Origin: Bacteroides uniformis
GTDB taxonomy: Bacteria; Bacteroidota; Bacteroidia; Bacteroidales; Bacteroidaceae
Length of the DNA stretch: 64,000 nt
Reading direction: 5' to 3'
NCBI RefSeq assembly: GCF_025147485.1
Contig: NZ_CP102263.1
Coordinates: 3,485,501-3,549,500 of the forward strand
Under the pieces are notes generated by a model. It was given only the letters and a program-made list of their open reading frames with translations, ran no database searches and was not told where the DNA came from. The position numbers and the translations under genes were made by a program. Position 1 is the stretch's first letter, and every line of letters begins with the position of its first letter. Shown in pieces: positions 38,601 through 46,168 of the stretch.

Positions 38601-40005
38601 CCAATCCTTGGAAGAATATTGCCGGCAGCTGGAGCGTTCCACCAACAACAAGATGGTGGGCATTTTGCTGGCGGTGATTTTGCTGTTCGTATTGCTGTTG
38701 GGATATTACATACTCTACTTCCGTAAACGTCTGGTGAACCGCTGGAATCTGGAGCAAGTACTGGAAATTAATGGAAAGGTGTTCAATGCCTCCTTGTTGC
38801 CGGTTTCGGATACGGAGGAAATGTTGCAGCGTGAGGAGGATACATTGAAGGAAATCCCGCGGCAGATTGTAGGTTCCGCTTTTGATGCAGTGAACGAACT
38901 TTTGAGTATCGACCGGTTAAGCATAGCTGTATACAACGAGACTACACATAAGCTGGAATACACTTCCAATCCAGTGGAAGATACCGCCGTGGACGAGTTG
39001 CCTATCTGGAGGAAATATATGGAGAATTGCTTTGAGCAGCAAGAGTACATATCGGAAAAGGGTATACAAACATTGCCGCTTGTTGTGGATGCGGGAAATA
39101 TGTGTCGTTGCATAGGTGTGCTGTGTCTGGAACGCAGGGAAGGTACGGAGCAGGAGACCGACCATTTGCTTTTGGAACTGATAGCCCGTTATGTCTCCAT
39201 TGTAATCTTCAATGCAGTGGTTAAGTTGGCTACGAAATACCGGGACATCGAAGTGGCTCAAGATGAAGCCCGGCGAGCTTCCTGGGAAGACAGTTTGCTG
39301 CATGTACAGAACATGGTGCTGGATAATTGTCTCTCGACCATCAAGCATGAAACGATTTATTATCCGAACAAGATAAAGCAGCTGATAGGGAAACTGCGGT
39401 CCGGCAAACAGACAGAAGCGGAGGAGCGGGAAACGGTGGTTGCCATCAGCGAATTGATAGAGTATTACAAAGGTATCTTTACGACACTCAGTTCATGCGC
39501 TTCCCGCCAGTTGGAAGAGGTGACTTTCAGGCGTGCGACAATATCTGTGCCGGAACTTATGGCTACTGCCGGGAAATATTTCCGCAAAGTGTATAAGGGA
39601 AACAAGGCGCATATTGATTTTAAGATACAACTGTTGGAAGGACGGATTACCGGTGACTGGAACCAGTTGCGTTTCCTGCTTGAAAACCTGATAGACGAGG
39701 CTTGCTCCGTAACTCTGGATGGAGCTGTCTGTCTGTCGGCCCGGGAAGATGGGGAATTTATACGTTTTCTGTTTACAGATATGCGCAGGGAAAAGACCCG
39801 TGAAGAATTGAACCAATTGTTCTATCCCGACTTGTCCCGCATGACGGCCGGTGAGAAAGGAGAACTGTATGGTACGGAATATCTGGTGTGCAAGCAGATT
39901 ATCCGCGACCATGACGAGTTTGCCGGACGCCGGGGATGCCGTATCAATGCCGAACCGGGAAAGGAAGGAGGTTTTACAATATATTTTACGCTACCGAAAA
40001 AATGA
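35659..40005 (+). CDS. Giant tandem sensor histidine kinase (two sensor-kinase modules in one chain)
   Basis: 1448 residues. Module 1: lipoprotein-like signal (MKRLSFIWFAGLLCLCTTMVSC), TPR-like helical sensor to about 430, helix 434-455, possible phospho-His in 'NGIHPYIDRIINEV' (about 596), then HATPase with N 'NTLAENARKYTPQG', G1 'EDNGCGL' and G2 'GSGFGLMN' (about 700-785). Module 2: a second signal/anchor ('SVLLVVLFLCMSSC', about 828-842), a short sensor, helix about 1000-1021, GAF-like region about 1050-1180, H-box-like 'IKHETIYYPNKIKQL' (about 1229) and a degenerate ATPase ('ENLIDEA' kept, glycine boxes mostly lost). I recall related Bacteroides proteins being labelled DUF5112/DUF5113. 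It looks like two duplicated sensors fused end to end. Confidence 0.82.
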   Translation: MKRLSFIWFAGLLCLCTTMVSCVGTAPMKEVRLIDSLNQVAYAFRYKNLDSSCHAASRAYREVSLYKQGKAEASNNLGFCAFMRMDFEQAEKFHMDVYNLTKNELELLIADIGLMKIYQRTALNKEFYDYRNSALHRMKRIAEDDNLFVDQHEQMRLNYARSEFYIVSAVYYYYLQQRPEAVASINEVTKKQELLADTNQLLYYHYIKGSAALCEGETPDERRLREFDELYTAWQLASRKGYLYFEGNGVQGLANLMASPDNYAFFQDRRSHALTRFGVPVDSLLPMRLGQLALQKFSQYKDLYQIAGAYVSIGKYLNAHSHYTEALDTLKLALECVNDHHRLFYDCHDSLDWLKAFDRRDTICAEKAWMEQKLKTVPEWISRIREQLSVSYAGLGMKEKSDYNRNIYLDILEDTRQDKELESRYQALEKEAGQLNVVLSLVIVGFVLVSLFFWFFNKRSKDRNRVHLRRLQLMLDICQKITASIPADAQTEEEIIDSIRTAVCPELEKLFGVKDIRIDNGQLVFPRRMSKDEQAMVRVITPYIQWAIDNGMTSISLGDERRRLEKQRYIYEQHIAGNKRQNLIKKACMAIVNGIHPYIDRIINEVQKLTQKGFIKEERIKEEKYQYIDELVTTINEYNDILALWIKMKQGSLSLNIETFELNELFELLRKGSRTFEMKRQSLEVQPTDIRVKADKALTLFMINTLAENARKYTPQGGMVKVYARQEEDYVEISVEDNGCGLSPEDVARIVGEKVYDSKAIGMSDAPDKEELRKNKGSGFGLMNCKGIIEKYRKTNDLFKVCLFNVESGLGKGSRFYFRLPAGIRKSVSVLLVVLFLCMSSCRHAVEQTASGEVLPDSLALLAQNEYEALLDEASDYANEAYYCNVDGEYELALQYIDSAMYCLNEHYKQYAHPIHRYMTLTGDGTPAELDWWNQMFNSDFHVILDIRNEAAVSFLALKQWDDYSYNNAAYTTLYKLLGEDQSLEEYCRQLERSTNNKMVGILLAVILLFVLLLGYYILYFRKRLVNRWNLEQVLEINGKVFNASLLPVSDTEEMLQREEDTLKEIPRQIVGSAFDAVNELLSIDRLSIAVYNETTHKLEYTSNPVEDTAVDELPIWRKYMENCFEQQEYISEKGIQTLPLVVDAGNMCRCIGVLCLERREGTEQETDHLLLELIARYVSIVIFNAVVKLATKYRDIEVAQDEARRASWEDSLLHVQNMVLDNCLSTIKHETIYYPNKIKQLIGKLRSGKQTEAEERETVVAISELIEYYKGIFTTLSSCASRQLEEVTFRRATISVPELMATAGKYFRKVYKGNKAHIDFKIQLLEGRITGDWNQLRFLLENLIDEACSVTLDGAVCLSAREDGEFIRFLFTDMRREKTREELNQLFYPDLSRMTAGEKGELYGTEYLVCKQIIRDHDEFAGRRGCRINAEPGKEGGFTIYFTLPKK

Positions 40006-40008
40006 AAT

Positions 40009-40737
40009 ATGGAAGACAAAAAATTTAAAGTAATCATCGTTGAAGATGTCAAGTTGGAGCTGAAAGGGACGGAAGAGATTTTCCGCCATGAAATTCCCAA
40101 TGCGGAGGTAATAGGTACTGCTATGACTGAGCAGGAGTTCTGGACATTGATTGAAGCCGGCGTGCCGGATCTTGTTCTGCTGGACTTGGGACTGGGAGGT
40201 TCGACCACAATCGGGGTGGACATCTGCCGGAATATCTTCAAGCGTTATCCGGGAGTACATGTGCTGATATTCACGGGAGAAATATTGAATGAGAAGTTAT
40301 GGGTGGACGTACTTGAAGCCGGTGCCGACGGCATTATCCTGAAAACCGGAGAGTTGCTGACCAAAACCGATGTGCAGGCAGTGATGGACGGCAAGAAGCT
40401 GGTCTTTAACTATCCGATACTGGAGAAGATAGTGGAACGCTTCAAGAAATCTGTCCTAAATGATGCAAAACGTCAGGAAGCAATCATAAGCTATGATATT
40501 GATGAGTATGACGAGCGTTTCCTCCGTCATTTGGCACTGGGCTATACCAAAGAAATGATTGCCAATCTTAGGGGAATGCCTTTTGGAGTCAAGTCGCTGG
40601 AGAAACGGCAGAATGACTTGGTCGGCCGTCTTTTCCCGCCTAGTGAACGGGTGGGGGTGAATGCCACTCGTCTGGTGGTGCGTGCATTGGAACTTCGAAT
40701 CCTGAATATAGACAATCTGGAAGCCGACGATGAGTAA
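40009..40737 (+). CDS. Response regulator with LuxR-like C-terminal helix-turn-helix
   Basis: 242 residues. Receiver domain 1-125: 'IIVEDVKLE', phospho-Asp in 'DLVLLDLGLGG' (about residue 57), Thr in 'LIFTGE', Lys in 'IILKTGEL'. The C-terminal part (about 165-235: 'LRHLALGYTKEMIANLRGM', 'KSLEKRQNDLVGRLF') has the layout of a NarL/LuxR DNA-binding domain but is diverged. Starts 3 bp after the tandem kinase, so it is the cognate partner; its end overlaps the transporter gene by 8 bp. Confidence 0.88.
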   Translation: MEDKKFKVIIVEDVKLELKGTEEIFRHEIPNAEVIGTAMTEQEFWTLIEAGVPDLVLLDLGLGGSTTIGVDICRNIFKRYPGVHVLIFTGEILNEKLWVDVLEAGADGIILKTGELLTKTDVQAVMDGKKLVFNYPILEKIVERFKKSVLNDAKRQEAIISYDIDEYDERFLRHLALGYTKEMIANLRGMPFGVKSLEKRQNDLVGRLFPPSERVGVNATRLVVRALELRILNIDNLEADDE

Positions 40738-42181
40738 ACTCCGAATGCCACATCCCGCTACGATGTTCTTCCTGCTGACGCTGGCAGTCATCCTCCTTTC
40801 ATGGATATTCGATGTCTATGGCCTGAGCGTGCTGCAACCGCAGACTGGAGAAGTAATACGGGTGCAGAGCCTGCTGAGTCCGGAGGGCATACGCTGGCTG
40901 CTGCGCCATGTCATAACCAATTTTACGGGATTCGCTCCGTTAGGGCTGGTGATTGTGGCTATGTTCGGAATAGGGGTGGCACAGCATTCGGGTTTCATCG
41001 ATGCATGTATTCGCAGGGGGGTACGACGTCCACGTGATCCTTGGCGCATTATTCTGCTGGTTATTGTCTTAGGACTGTTGTCCAATATAGTGGGAGATGC
41101 AGGATATATCATTCTGTTGCCGATAGCTGCAACTTTGTTCCAGTCCGTCGGTCTGCACCCCATTGGAGGTATAATTACAGCTTATGTTTCAGTCTCTTGT
41201 GGCTATAGCGCTAATGTGTTTTTGAGTACATTAGACCCCATGATTGCCTCTGTAACGCAAGAAGCGGCTGATAGGATGAATATTGCTCCGGGGCAGACTG
41301 GACCGCTGTGCAATTATTATTTTCTCTTTGTTTCCACGTTCCTGCTTGCATTCATCATTAATCATATTACCCGCAGGAGCTTGTTGCCGCACTTGGGAAT
41401 GTATGCAGGGGATATTCATTTTAATGGCTACAAACAACTGTCCCGCAAGGAACGGAGAGCTATGTTGGGAGCTGTATTTGCAGGCTTGCTGTATATTGCC
41501 ATTATTCTGTGGGCTACATTCTCTTCATGGGGGATATTGCGGAGTGTCAATGGTGGGTTGATTCGTTCTCCGTTTATAGTTGGTATTCTGTTTTTGCTTT
41601 CGTTTGGAATAGGTTTGATGGGGATGGTCTATGGTTTTGCCTCCGGCCGATACCGTACGGACGGTGATGTGATAGAAGGACTTACGCAGCCGATGAAACT
41701 GCTGGGCGTTTATTTTGTGATAGCTTTCTTTGCCTCACAGATGTTTGCTTGTTTTGAATATTCCCACTTGGACAAGTGCATTGCCATTTTAGGCGCTAAT
41801 CTGCTGTCCTCCGCCTCTTTGAGTAGTTTATGGATATTGATTCTCTTCATTCTTTTTACGGCACTGGTCAATCTCTTTATGGTATCTGCCACAGCTAAAT
41901 GGGCTTTTATGTCTTTCATTTTTGTTCCGGTATTGGCAAGTATGGGCATTTCGCCGGATATGACCCAATGTGCGTTCCGTATAGGTGACAGTGCAACAAA
42001 TGCCATAACACCTTTTATGTTCTACATGCCACTTGTCTTGACCTATATGCAGCAATATGATAGGCAATCCACTTATGGTTCACTACTGAAGTATACTTGG
42101 AGATATTCTTTAGTCATTCTATTGGCATGGACTGCCTTATTTGTACTTTGGTACATCAGCGGTTTGCCATTAGGACTGTAA
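40730..42181 (+). CDS. AbgT-family transporter
   Basis: 483 residues, about 11-13 transmembrane helices. 'GVAQHSGFIDACIRR', 'VGDAGYIILLPIAATLF', 'GYSANVFLSTLDPMIASVTQEAA' (in parts) and 'RIGDSATNAITPFMFYMPL' are AbgT hallmarks. Members take up p-aminobenzoyl-glutamate, a folate breakdown product, or export sulfonamides. Its start lies inside the response regulator gene, implying translational coupling with the signalling pair. Its last 26 bp overlap rpiA on the other strand. Confidence 0.92.
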   Translation: MSKLRMPHPATMFFLLTLAVILLSWIFDVYGLSVLQPQTGEVIRVQSLLSPEGIRWLLRHVITNFTGFAPLGLVIVAMFGIGVAQHSGFIDACIRRGVRRPRDPWRIILLVIVLGLLSNIVGDAGYIILLPIAATLFQSVGLHPIGGIITAYVSVSCGYSANVFLSTLDPMIASVTQEAADRMNIAPGQTGPLCNYYFLFVSTFLLAFIINHITRRSLLPHLGMYAGDIHFNGYKQLSRKERRAMLGAVFAGLLYIAIILWATFSSWGILRSVNGGLIRSPFIVGILFLLSFGIGLMGMVYGFASGRYRTDGDVIEGLTQPMKLLGVYFVIAFFASQMFACFEYSHLDKCIAILGANLLSSASLSSLWILILFILFTALVNLFMVSATAKWAFMSFIFVPVLASMGISPDMTQCAFRIGDSATNAITPFMFYMPLVLTYMQQYDRQSTYGSLLKYTWRYSLVILLAWTALFVLWYISGLPLGL

Positions 42182-42860
42182 TGTCATAACCAATGAACAG
42201 CCCGCTTTCGATAACCCCGGTAATGGCTTTCAGTTTCTGTTCCAAATCAGGAACAATGTTGCTGAGATGAATGTCAAGAATGAAATTACCGCTTTCGGTA
42301 AATACCGGACCGTCTTTTCCTTCTGCAAGACGTAGGCTGATTTTTGAAGCTCCCAATAAGCGTATCTCGTTTTCCACATGGGAGAGAGCATGTGGAAACA
42401 CTTCCACCGGTATGGGGTATTTGCTCCCCAGTTTGCTGACAAGCTTGCTCTCATCGACAATGATGTAAGTCTTACCACTGCTTTTAATGAGAAGTTTCTC
42501 CTTAAACATGGCTCCACCACGTCCTTTGATGAGGTTATTATGCGGATCCACTTCGTCTGCACCGTCGAATGTCCAATCCGGACGCTTATTCCACAGAGTA
42601 GTTTGCGGCAGGCCAAGCTGTATACATGTCATCGAAATTTCGGCAGATGCCGGAATGATTTCTATATGCAAAGATTCTTGTTTAACTCGTTGAGCTAATG
42701 CAAACAAAGTGAGATAAACGGTAGAGCCGGAGCCTGCTCCTATGACATCACCGTCTTTGGCCAGTCCGGCAATCTCCTGGGCTACCAATTCCTTACTCGC
42801 CTTATTGCTGATTTTATTTGACCATTGCAATTCCTGTATCAACTGATTTTCCCATTCCAT
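42156..42860 (-). CDS. rpiA: Ribose-5-phosphate isomerase A
   Basis: Interconverts ribose 5-phosphate and ribulose 5-phosphate. 234 residues. 'IGAGSGSTV', 'TFDGADEVD' (catalytic Asp pair) and 'IKGRGGAMFKEKLL' with the catalytic Glu/Lys are intact. Convergent with the transporter and overlapping its stop, so no room for a separate terminator. Confidence 0.94.
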   Translation of the reverse strand: MEWENQLIQELQWSNKISNKASKELVAQEIAGLAKDGDVIGAGSGSTVYLTLFALAQRVKQESLHIEIIPASAEISMTCIQLGLPQTTLWNKRPDWTFDGADEVDPHNNLIKGRGGAMFKEKLLIKSSGKTYIIVDESKLVSKLGSKYPIPVEVFPHALSHVENEIRLLGASKISLRLAEGKDGPVFTESGNFILDIHLSNIVPDLEQKLKAITGVIESGLFIGYDITVLMANR

Positions 42861-43101
42861 CTCTTTAAAATTTAGTTGTTATTACTCTTTCATTCTTTTT
42901 CGGGTCAATGTTACTTTTCCTACTTGAATATTCCTCCATATTTTTACTTTTTATAATTAGTAACATTGATAATTTGCAAAATGTTTTAATACATCTGTAT
43001 ATAAATACCGTGTATCTTATTTGTAAAGGTAACTAATCATTACTTTTTATGTAGCAAATGAGCCTTTTATACATAGGTAACGAAAAAAGGTGATACAAAA
43101 A
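42861..43101. other. AT-rich gap between rpiA and tRNA-Arg
   Basis: About 240 bp, no gene supported. Contains a TACCTTTA element on the minus strand (about 43026-43033) that could be an rpiA promoter with a long leader. Nothing else recognised. Confidence 0.5.
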
Positions 43102-43132
43102 TTTGCAATATTCGTAAAAAAGCGTACCTTTG
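43102..43132 (+). promoter_or_regulatory. Consensus promoter of tRNA-Arg
   Basis: TTTG (43102-43105), exactly 19 bases, then TACCTTTG (43125-43132); the tRNA begins 16 bases later. Confidence 0.88.
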
Positions 43133-43148
43133 CACCGCAATTAAGGCT

Positions 43149-43222
<74 letters not shown>

Positions 43223-43229
43223 CAACGAT

Positions 43230-43263
43230 AAGGCAAGTAGTCGATAAAAAGGCTGCTTGCCTT
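43230..43263 (+). terminator. Terminator-like hairpin after tRNA-Arg
   Basis: AAGGCAAGTAG (43230-43240) pairs with CTGCTTGCCTT (43253-43263), one mismatch, followed by TCGTCGTTT. May belong to the host tRNA or to the phage att region. Confidence 0.6.
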
Positions 43264-43402
43264 TCGTCGTTTAGCTGGGTATCAACGATTTACTACCTTG
43301 CCAATTTCGACAGAATTTGTGCAAAAAGTAGGTAACATAGCAGAAACACAGCTTTCCGTAGTTCCACTTTTCCGGTGGGTAGAAATAATTTAGAAAACAA
43401 AA

Positions 43403-44569
43403 ATGAGTACGGTAAGAGTCATCCAGAACAAGCAGAGATTGACCAAAGAGGGCAATGCTCCGCTATATATAACCTTTTATCTCGGTAAGGAAAAGTTAAT
43501 GCTTCCTTGCAAAGTGTCTGTGCCTGCTGCTAAATTTGACGAGAAAAGCGGACTTCTCAAAGGAAACAGTAAGGAAGCAAAGGATATAAATCTTATTGTG
43601 AGTAACCTGAAAGCACGTGTCAACGATATATTGGTGAAGTTCCGGCTGAGGAACCAGGCTTTGACAAAAGATATTTTCATGCGGGAGTATAACAATCCAA
43701 GTGATTATAAGACTTTCCATGACTTCGTGAAGGAGCATATGAAAACCTACAGCCGGCGAATAGAGATGGGAACGTTCAAGCATCATCTGAGCTGTATGAA
43801 AAAGTTCAAGGCATATAATGAACTGTTACAGTTCCAGGACCTTACTCCGGATTATCTGACTGACTACCTGATTTACATGAAAAAGGAGCTTGGAAATACG
43901 GAGATAACCGCACAACGTAATATGTCCACCATCAAGATATATGTCACCGCAGCCTACAGAAAGGGCTATATAGAAGAAAATCCTTTCCAGGAATTCCATA
44001 TCAAAAGAATAAAAAGCGATGTGGACTATCTGACAGAGGAGGAGCTGATGCAGTTTGTGCAATTATACTATCAAAGAACATTGCCGGAAAAGCTTCAGCT
44101 GACCTTGGCCTTCTTCCTTTTCATGTGTTTCACGAGCATGCACATTACGGATGCACGTATGTTCTGTATCGAGCAGGTAAACAATGATGTGCTGACTTAC
44201 TACCGTGTGAAGAACCGGAACTGTAAACCGGAACCGATAAAGATTCCGATGCCGGTACCTGCGGAAAAACTTCTGGAAGAATGGGCAGAGGGTAGGGAAG
44301 AAGGACGTCTGTTCAGGAACGTTCAATGTGACCAGGTCGTTAACCGACAGTTGAAGGCCATTGCCAAGGAACTGGGGATTAACAAAAAAATATCGGCCAA
44401 GACAGGAAGACATACGTTTGCAACTATTTATCTCCGGAAAACAAAAGACTTATCCAGCCTGCAAAAATTGCTTGGACATAGCAATATCCGGGAAACGATG
44501 ATTTATGCGCACGTCATGGATGAGAGCAAGCGGGAAGGCATGCAATGTTTCAATAGCTTCACCCTATAA
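43403..44569 (+). CDS. Tyrosine recombinase (phage integrase)
   Basis: 388 residues; N-terminal arm-binding and SAM-like core-binding domains (1-195), catalytic domain about 205-375. C-terminal motifs are present: 'KTGRHTFATIYL' (HxxR-region Arg), 'LLGHSNIRETMIYAHV' (His and nucleophilic Tyr). The first catalytic Arg position is unusual: the usual TGLR/SD motif reads 'CFTSMHITDARMF', with His where Arg is expected. Only plus-strand gene of the phage; catalyses integration at the adjacent tRNA-Arg. Confidence 0.93.
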   Translation: MSTVRVIQNKQRLTKEGNAPLYITFYLGKEKLMLPCKVSVPAAKFDEKSGLLKGNSKEAKDINLIVSNLKARVNDILVKFRLRNQALTKDIFMREYNNPSDYKTFHDFVKEHMKTYSRRIEMGTFKHHLSCMKKFKAYNELLQFQDLTPDYLTDYLIYMKKELGNTEITAQRNMSTIKIYVTAAYRKGYIEENPFQEFHIKRIKSDVDYLTEEELMQFVQLYYQRTLPEKLQLTLAFFLFMCFTSMHITDARMFCIEQVNNDVLTYYRVKNRNCKPEPIKIPMPVPAEKLLEEWAEGREEGRLFRNVQCDQVVNRQLKAIAKELGINKKISAKTGRHTFATIYLRKTKDLSSLQKLLGHSNIRETMIYAHVMDESKREGMQCFNSFTL

Positions 44570-44624
44570 TAGGGGCCAAAAGCCGTACAATCGTGCGGAT
44601 GATTCATAATGTTTTATTTATCAA

Positions 44625-44685
44625 ATAAATGCGGCTGCACCGATTTGTACAAGTTCGTACAAAATGAGGTGCAGCCGCACGAATT
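44625..44685. terminator. Large hairpin between the integrase and convergent phage genes
   Basis: GCGGCTGCACC (about 44631-44641) pairs with GGTGCAGCCGC (about 44668-44678); inside, TTTGTAC and GTACAAA form a second 7-bp stem; outer ATAAAT/ATTTAT extends it. Likely a bidirectional terminator. Confidence 0.75.
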
Positions 44686-44984
44686 TATGCTCTCTCGTAC
44701 ATCACCCAGTAGGGTTGTCCTGCCAAATATTCTACATGGTACCCGGCATCAGCCAGTTGTTTGGCCAGCGCCATCGGAGCGACATCGACAATGTTCGACA
44801 GCTCATATACCAGTTCAGCGGTGGTCTTGTAACATTTCTGTGAAGTGGTACCGATGGGTGAATAGTTCTGGCCGATGAAGTTTGCTATGGCTTTCTGCCG
44901 CTCGGCTTGTTGCTTCTCTAATTCGTCTTGTTTGTCCGGTTCTTCGTCGTTTTGATAAGAACGGAATCCTATAGGCTTTTTCAT
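44685..44984 (-). CDS. Phage protein of unknown function
   Basis: 99 residues, last of a four-gene overlapping cluster. N terminus is charged and coiled-coil-like ('EEPDKQDELEKQQAERQKAI'), then 'NYSPIGTTSQKCYKTTAELV', a helical 'YELSNIVDVAPMALAKQLADAG' (in parts) and 'YWVMYERA'. The C-terminal half could be a small winged-helix fold but this is a guess. Start overlaps the stop of the upstream gene by 4 bp, with GGAGGTGCC upstream as a strong ribosome binding site. Confidence 0.7.
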   Translation of the reverse strand: MKKPIGFRSYQNDEEPDKQDELEKQQAERQKAIANFIGQNYSPIGTTSQKCYKTTAELVYELSNIVDVAPMALAKQLADAGYHVEYLAGQPYWVMYERA

Positions 44985-45226
44985 TGGGCACCTCCTTTCT
45001 GATTAGGAATAAGGCCTAAAAATTCGGTACGGGCATTATGTAATGTTGCTAAAATATCCAAAAATGTTTTTGAATTGTCATAGAAATAACCACTGTATTC
45101 AAGGAGAAAGCCGATACTGTCATCCAACAATTCTGCAAGAGATGCCGCTCGATTATTTTGCAATTTCAATAAGCAATTAGATATGGAATCGTCAAGTACA
45201 ATTCCATTAACGGTAGTATTATCCAT
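44981..45226 (-). CDS. Small acidic phage protein of unknown function
   Basis: 81 residues from ATG 45226, chosen because AAGGAGGTGAG precedes it; the upstream frame has no ribosome binding site. Mostly helical and acidic ('SISNCLLKLQNNRAASLAEL', 'FYDNSKTFLDILATLHNART'). No family recognised. Overlaps both neighbours in the cluster. Confidence 0.65.
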   Translation of the reverse strand: MDNTTVNGIVLDDSISNCLLKLQNNRAASLAELLDDSIGFLLEYSGYFYDNSKTFLDILATLHNARTEFLGLIPNQKGGAQ

Positions 45227-45581
45227 TCTCACCTCCTTTCTGTTCCAGCATATTCGCCTTCTCACTAAATTGAAAAATGGAACGTACCTTGCAAATATCG
45301 AGAAAGAATACCGTGTCCGGGCATCCGCCACTTATGACATGGGCCTCGATACGTATGGTACAATCACGTCCCAAAGGGGTAGCAGTACATTTCATGCGCT
45401 TCAAGTTCGGGTGTTCAGCATTAATGCGGTTGACCGTATCGCCTATTTCATGCTTGAGTGCATCCAGGGAAAGTTCATCCTTGATAAGAACGTTTTTATA
45501 CTTCTCTACATAATCAATAACCTTTTTCCATGCCCGGTTCTTGGGGGAATAGGTCTGCAGATGGTAAACAAAGAACATCAT
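45219..45581 (-). CDS. Phage protein of unknown function
   Basis: 120 residues; GAGAAAGGAGG upstream, and its ATG overlaps the previous stop (ATGA). Contains 'YVEKYKNVLIKDELSLDALK' and 'HEIGDTVNRINAEHPNLKRM', then a Cys-containing beta segment 'CTATPLGRDCTIRIEAHVI'. No family recognised. Confidence 0.65.
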   Translation of the reverse strand: MMFFVYHLQTYSPKNRAWKKVIDYVEKYKNVLIKDELSLDALKHEIGDTVNRINAEHPNLKRMKCTATPLGRDCTIRIEAHVISGGCPDTVFFLDICKVRSIFQFSEKANMLEQKGGENG

Positions 45582-45775
45582 GCTTTGCCTCCTTTCTCAT
45601 TAAAGGTGATGTTGACTGTCCCACCATTGACATAGATGGAAATGGATTTGTCGCTACGTGCTGCACGGATACGTTTACGTCCTGCGCACAGTTCAACACC
45701 CAGCTGGGCAAACAGTTCTTGAACCTTCTCTGCGGATACATAGCGTCCGCGAGCGCTTTGAGATTGTTTTGTCAT
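45578..45775 (-). CDS. Small basic phage protein, first gene of the cluster
   Basis: 65 residues from ATG 45775 (MTKQSQSARGRYVSAEKVQEL); an ATG four codons upstream (45787) is equally open, and neither has a ribosome binding site. The start region GCTCTTCATTATGACAAAAC repeats the predicted 5' end of the transcript. The protein is basic in the middle ('CAGRKRIRAARSDKSISIYV') and could bind nucleic acid. Unknown family. Confidence 0.6.
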   Translation of the reverse strand: MTKQSQSARGRYVSAEKVQELFAQLGVELCAGRKRIRAARSDKSISIYVNGGTVNITFNEKGGKA

Positions 45776-46013
45776 AATGAAGAGCATTTAAAATAAAACA
45801 ATATGTTATTAAAGACGGGAAAGGGAACTTTCTCCAAAAAACTGGAAAACTTATAAACAAAGAAAGTTCCGCTTTCCCGTTGCTCTTCACCTTGACAAGG
45901 CAGTGGGTGCATTAACACTCCACACGGGGGTCGGAACTATAGAATACCATTGGGCATAAAAAATGCCAACGGCAAAAGTTGGCGAACAGTCTCGCCTTGT
46001 CAAAATGAAGAGC
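45776..46013 (-). other. Structured leader with early terminator and alternative pairings (candidate riboregulator)
   Basis: On the minus strand, from a predicted start near 46011: segment A (46013-45994) GCTCTTCATTTTGACAAGGC; an intrinsic terminator (45983-45958); segment B (45901-45882) GCCTTGTCAAGGTGAAGAGC, complementary to A in 18 of 20 positions; a 19-20 bp hairpin (45861-45880 with 45815-45833, one bulge); then segment A' (45785-45766), 17 of 20 identical to A and containing the first gene's start codons. B could pair with A or A'. Confidence 0.55.
45958..45983 (-). terminator. Intrinsic terminator inside the phage leader
   Basis: Minus strand GCCAAC-TTTTGCC-GTTGGC followed by A and a T run (45963-45958). 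It lies about 30 bases after the predicted transcription start, so most transcripts might end here. Confidence 0.75.
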
Positions 46014-46017
46014 ACTG

Positions 46018-46048
46018 CAAAGATGCAGGTTTATTTTGAAATGGCAAA
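46018..46048 (-). promoter_or_regulatory. Promoter of the four-gene phage cluster
   Basis: Minus strand TTTG (46048-46045), exactly 19 bases, then CATCTTTG (46025-46018), one change from TAnnTTTG. Predicted start about 46011. Confidence 0.6.
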
Positions 46049-46168
46049 AGAAAAACGGAGATTTTTTTGTTTGCTGTATAATCGAAAACTTTTTATTAAT
46101 ACTTCTACAATCATTTGCTTTAATGAAGTAGATAATGAAGATACTCCAGCTTGTGAATAGAGTAAGTT

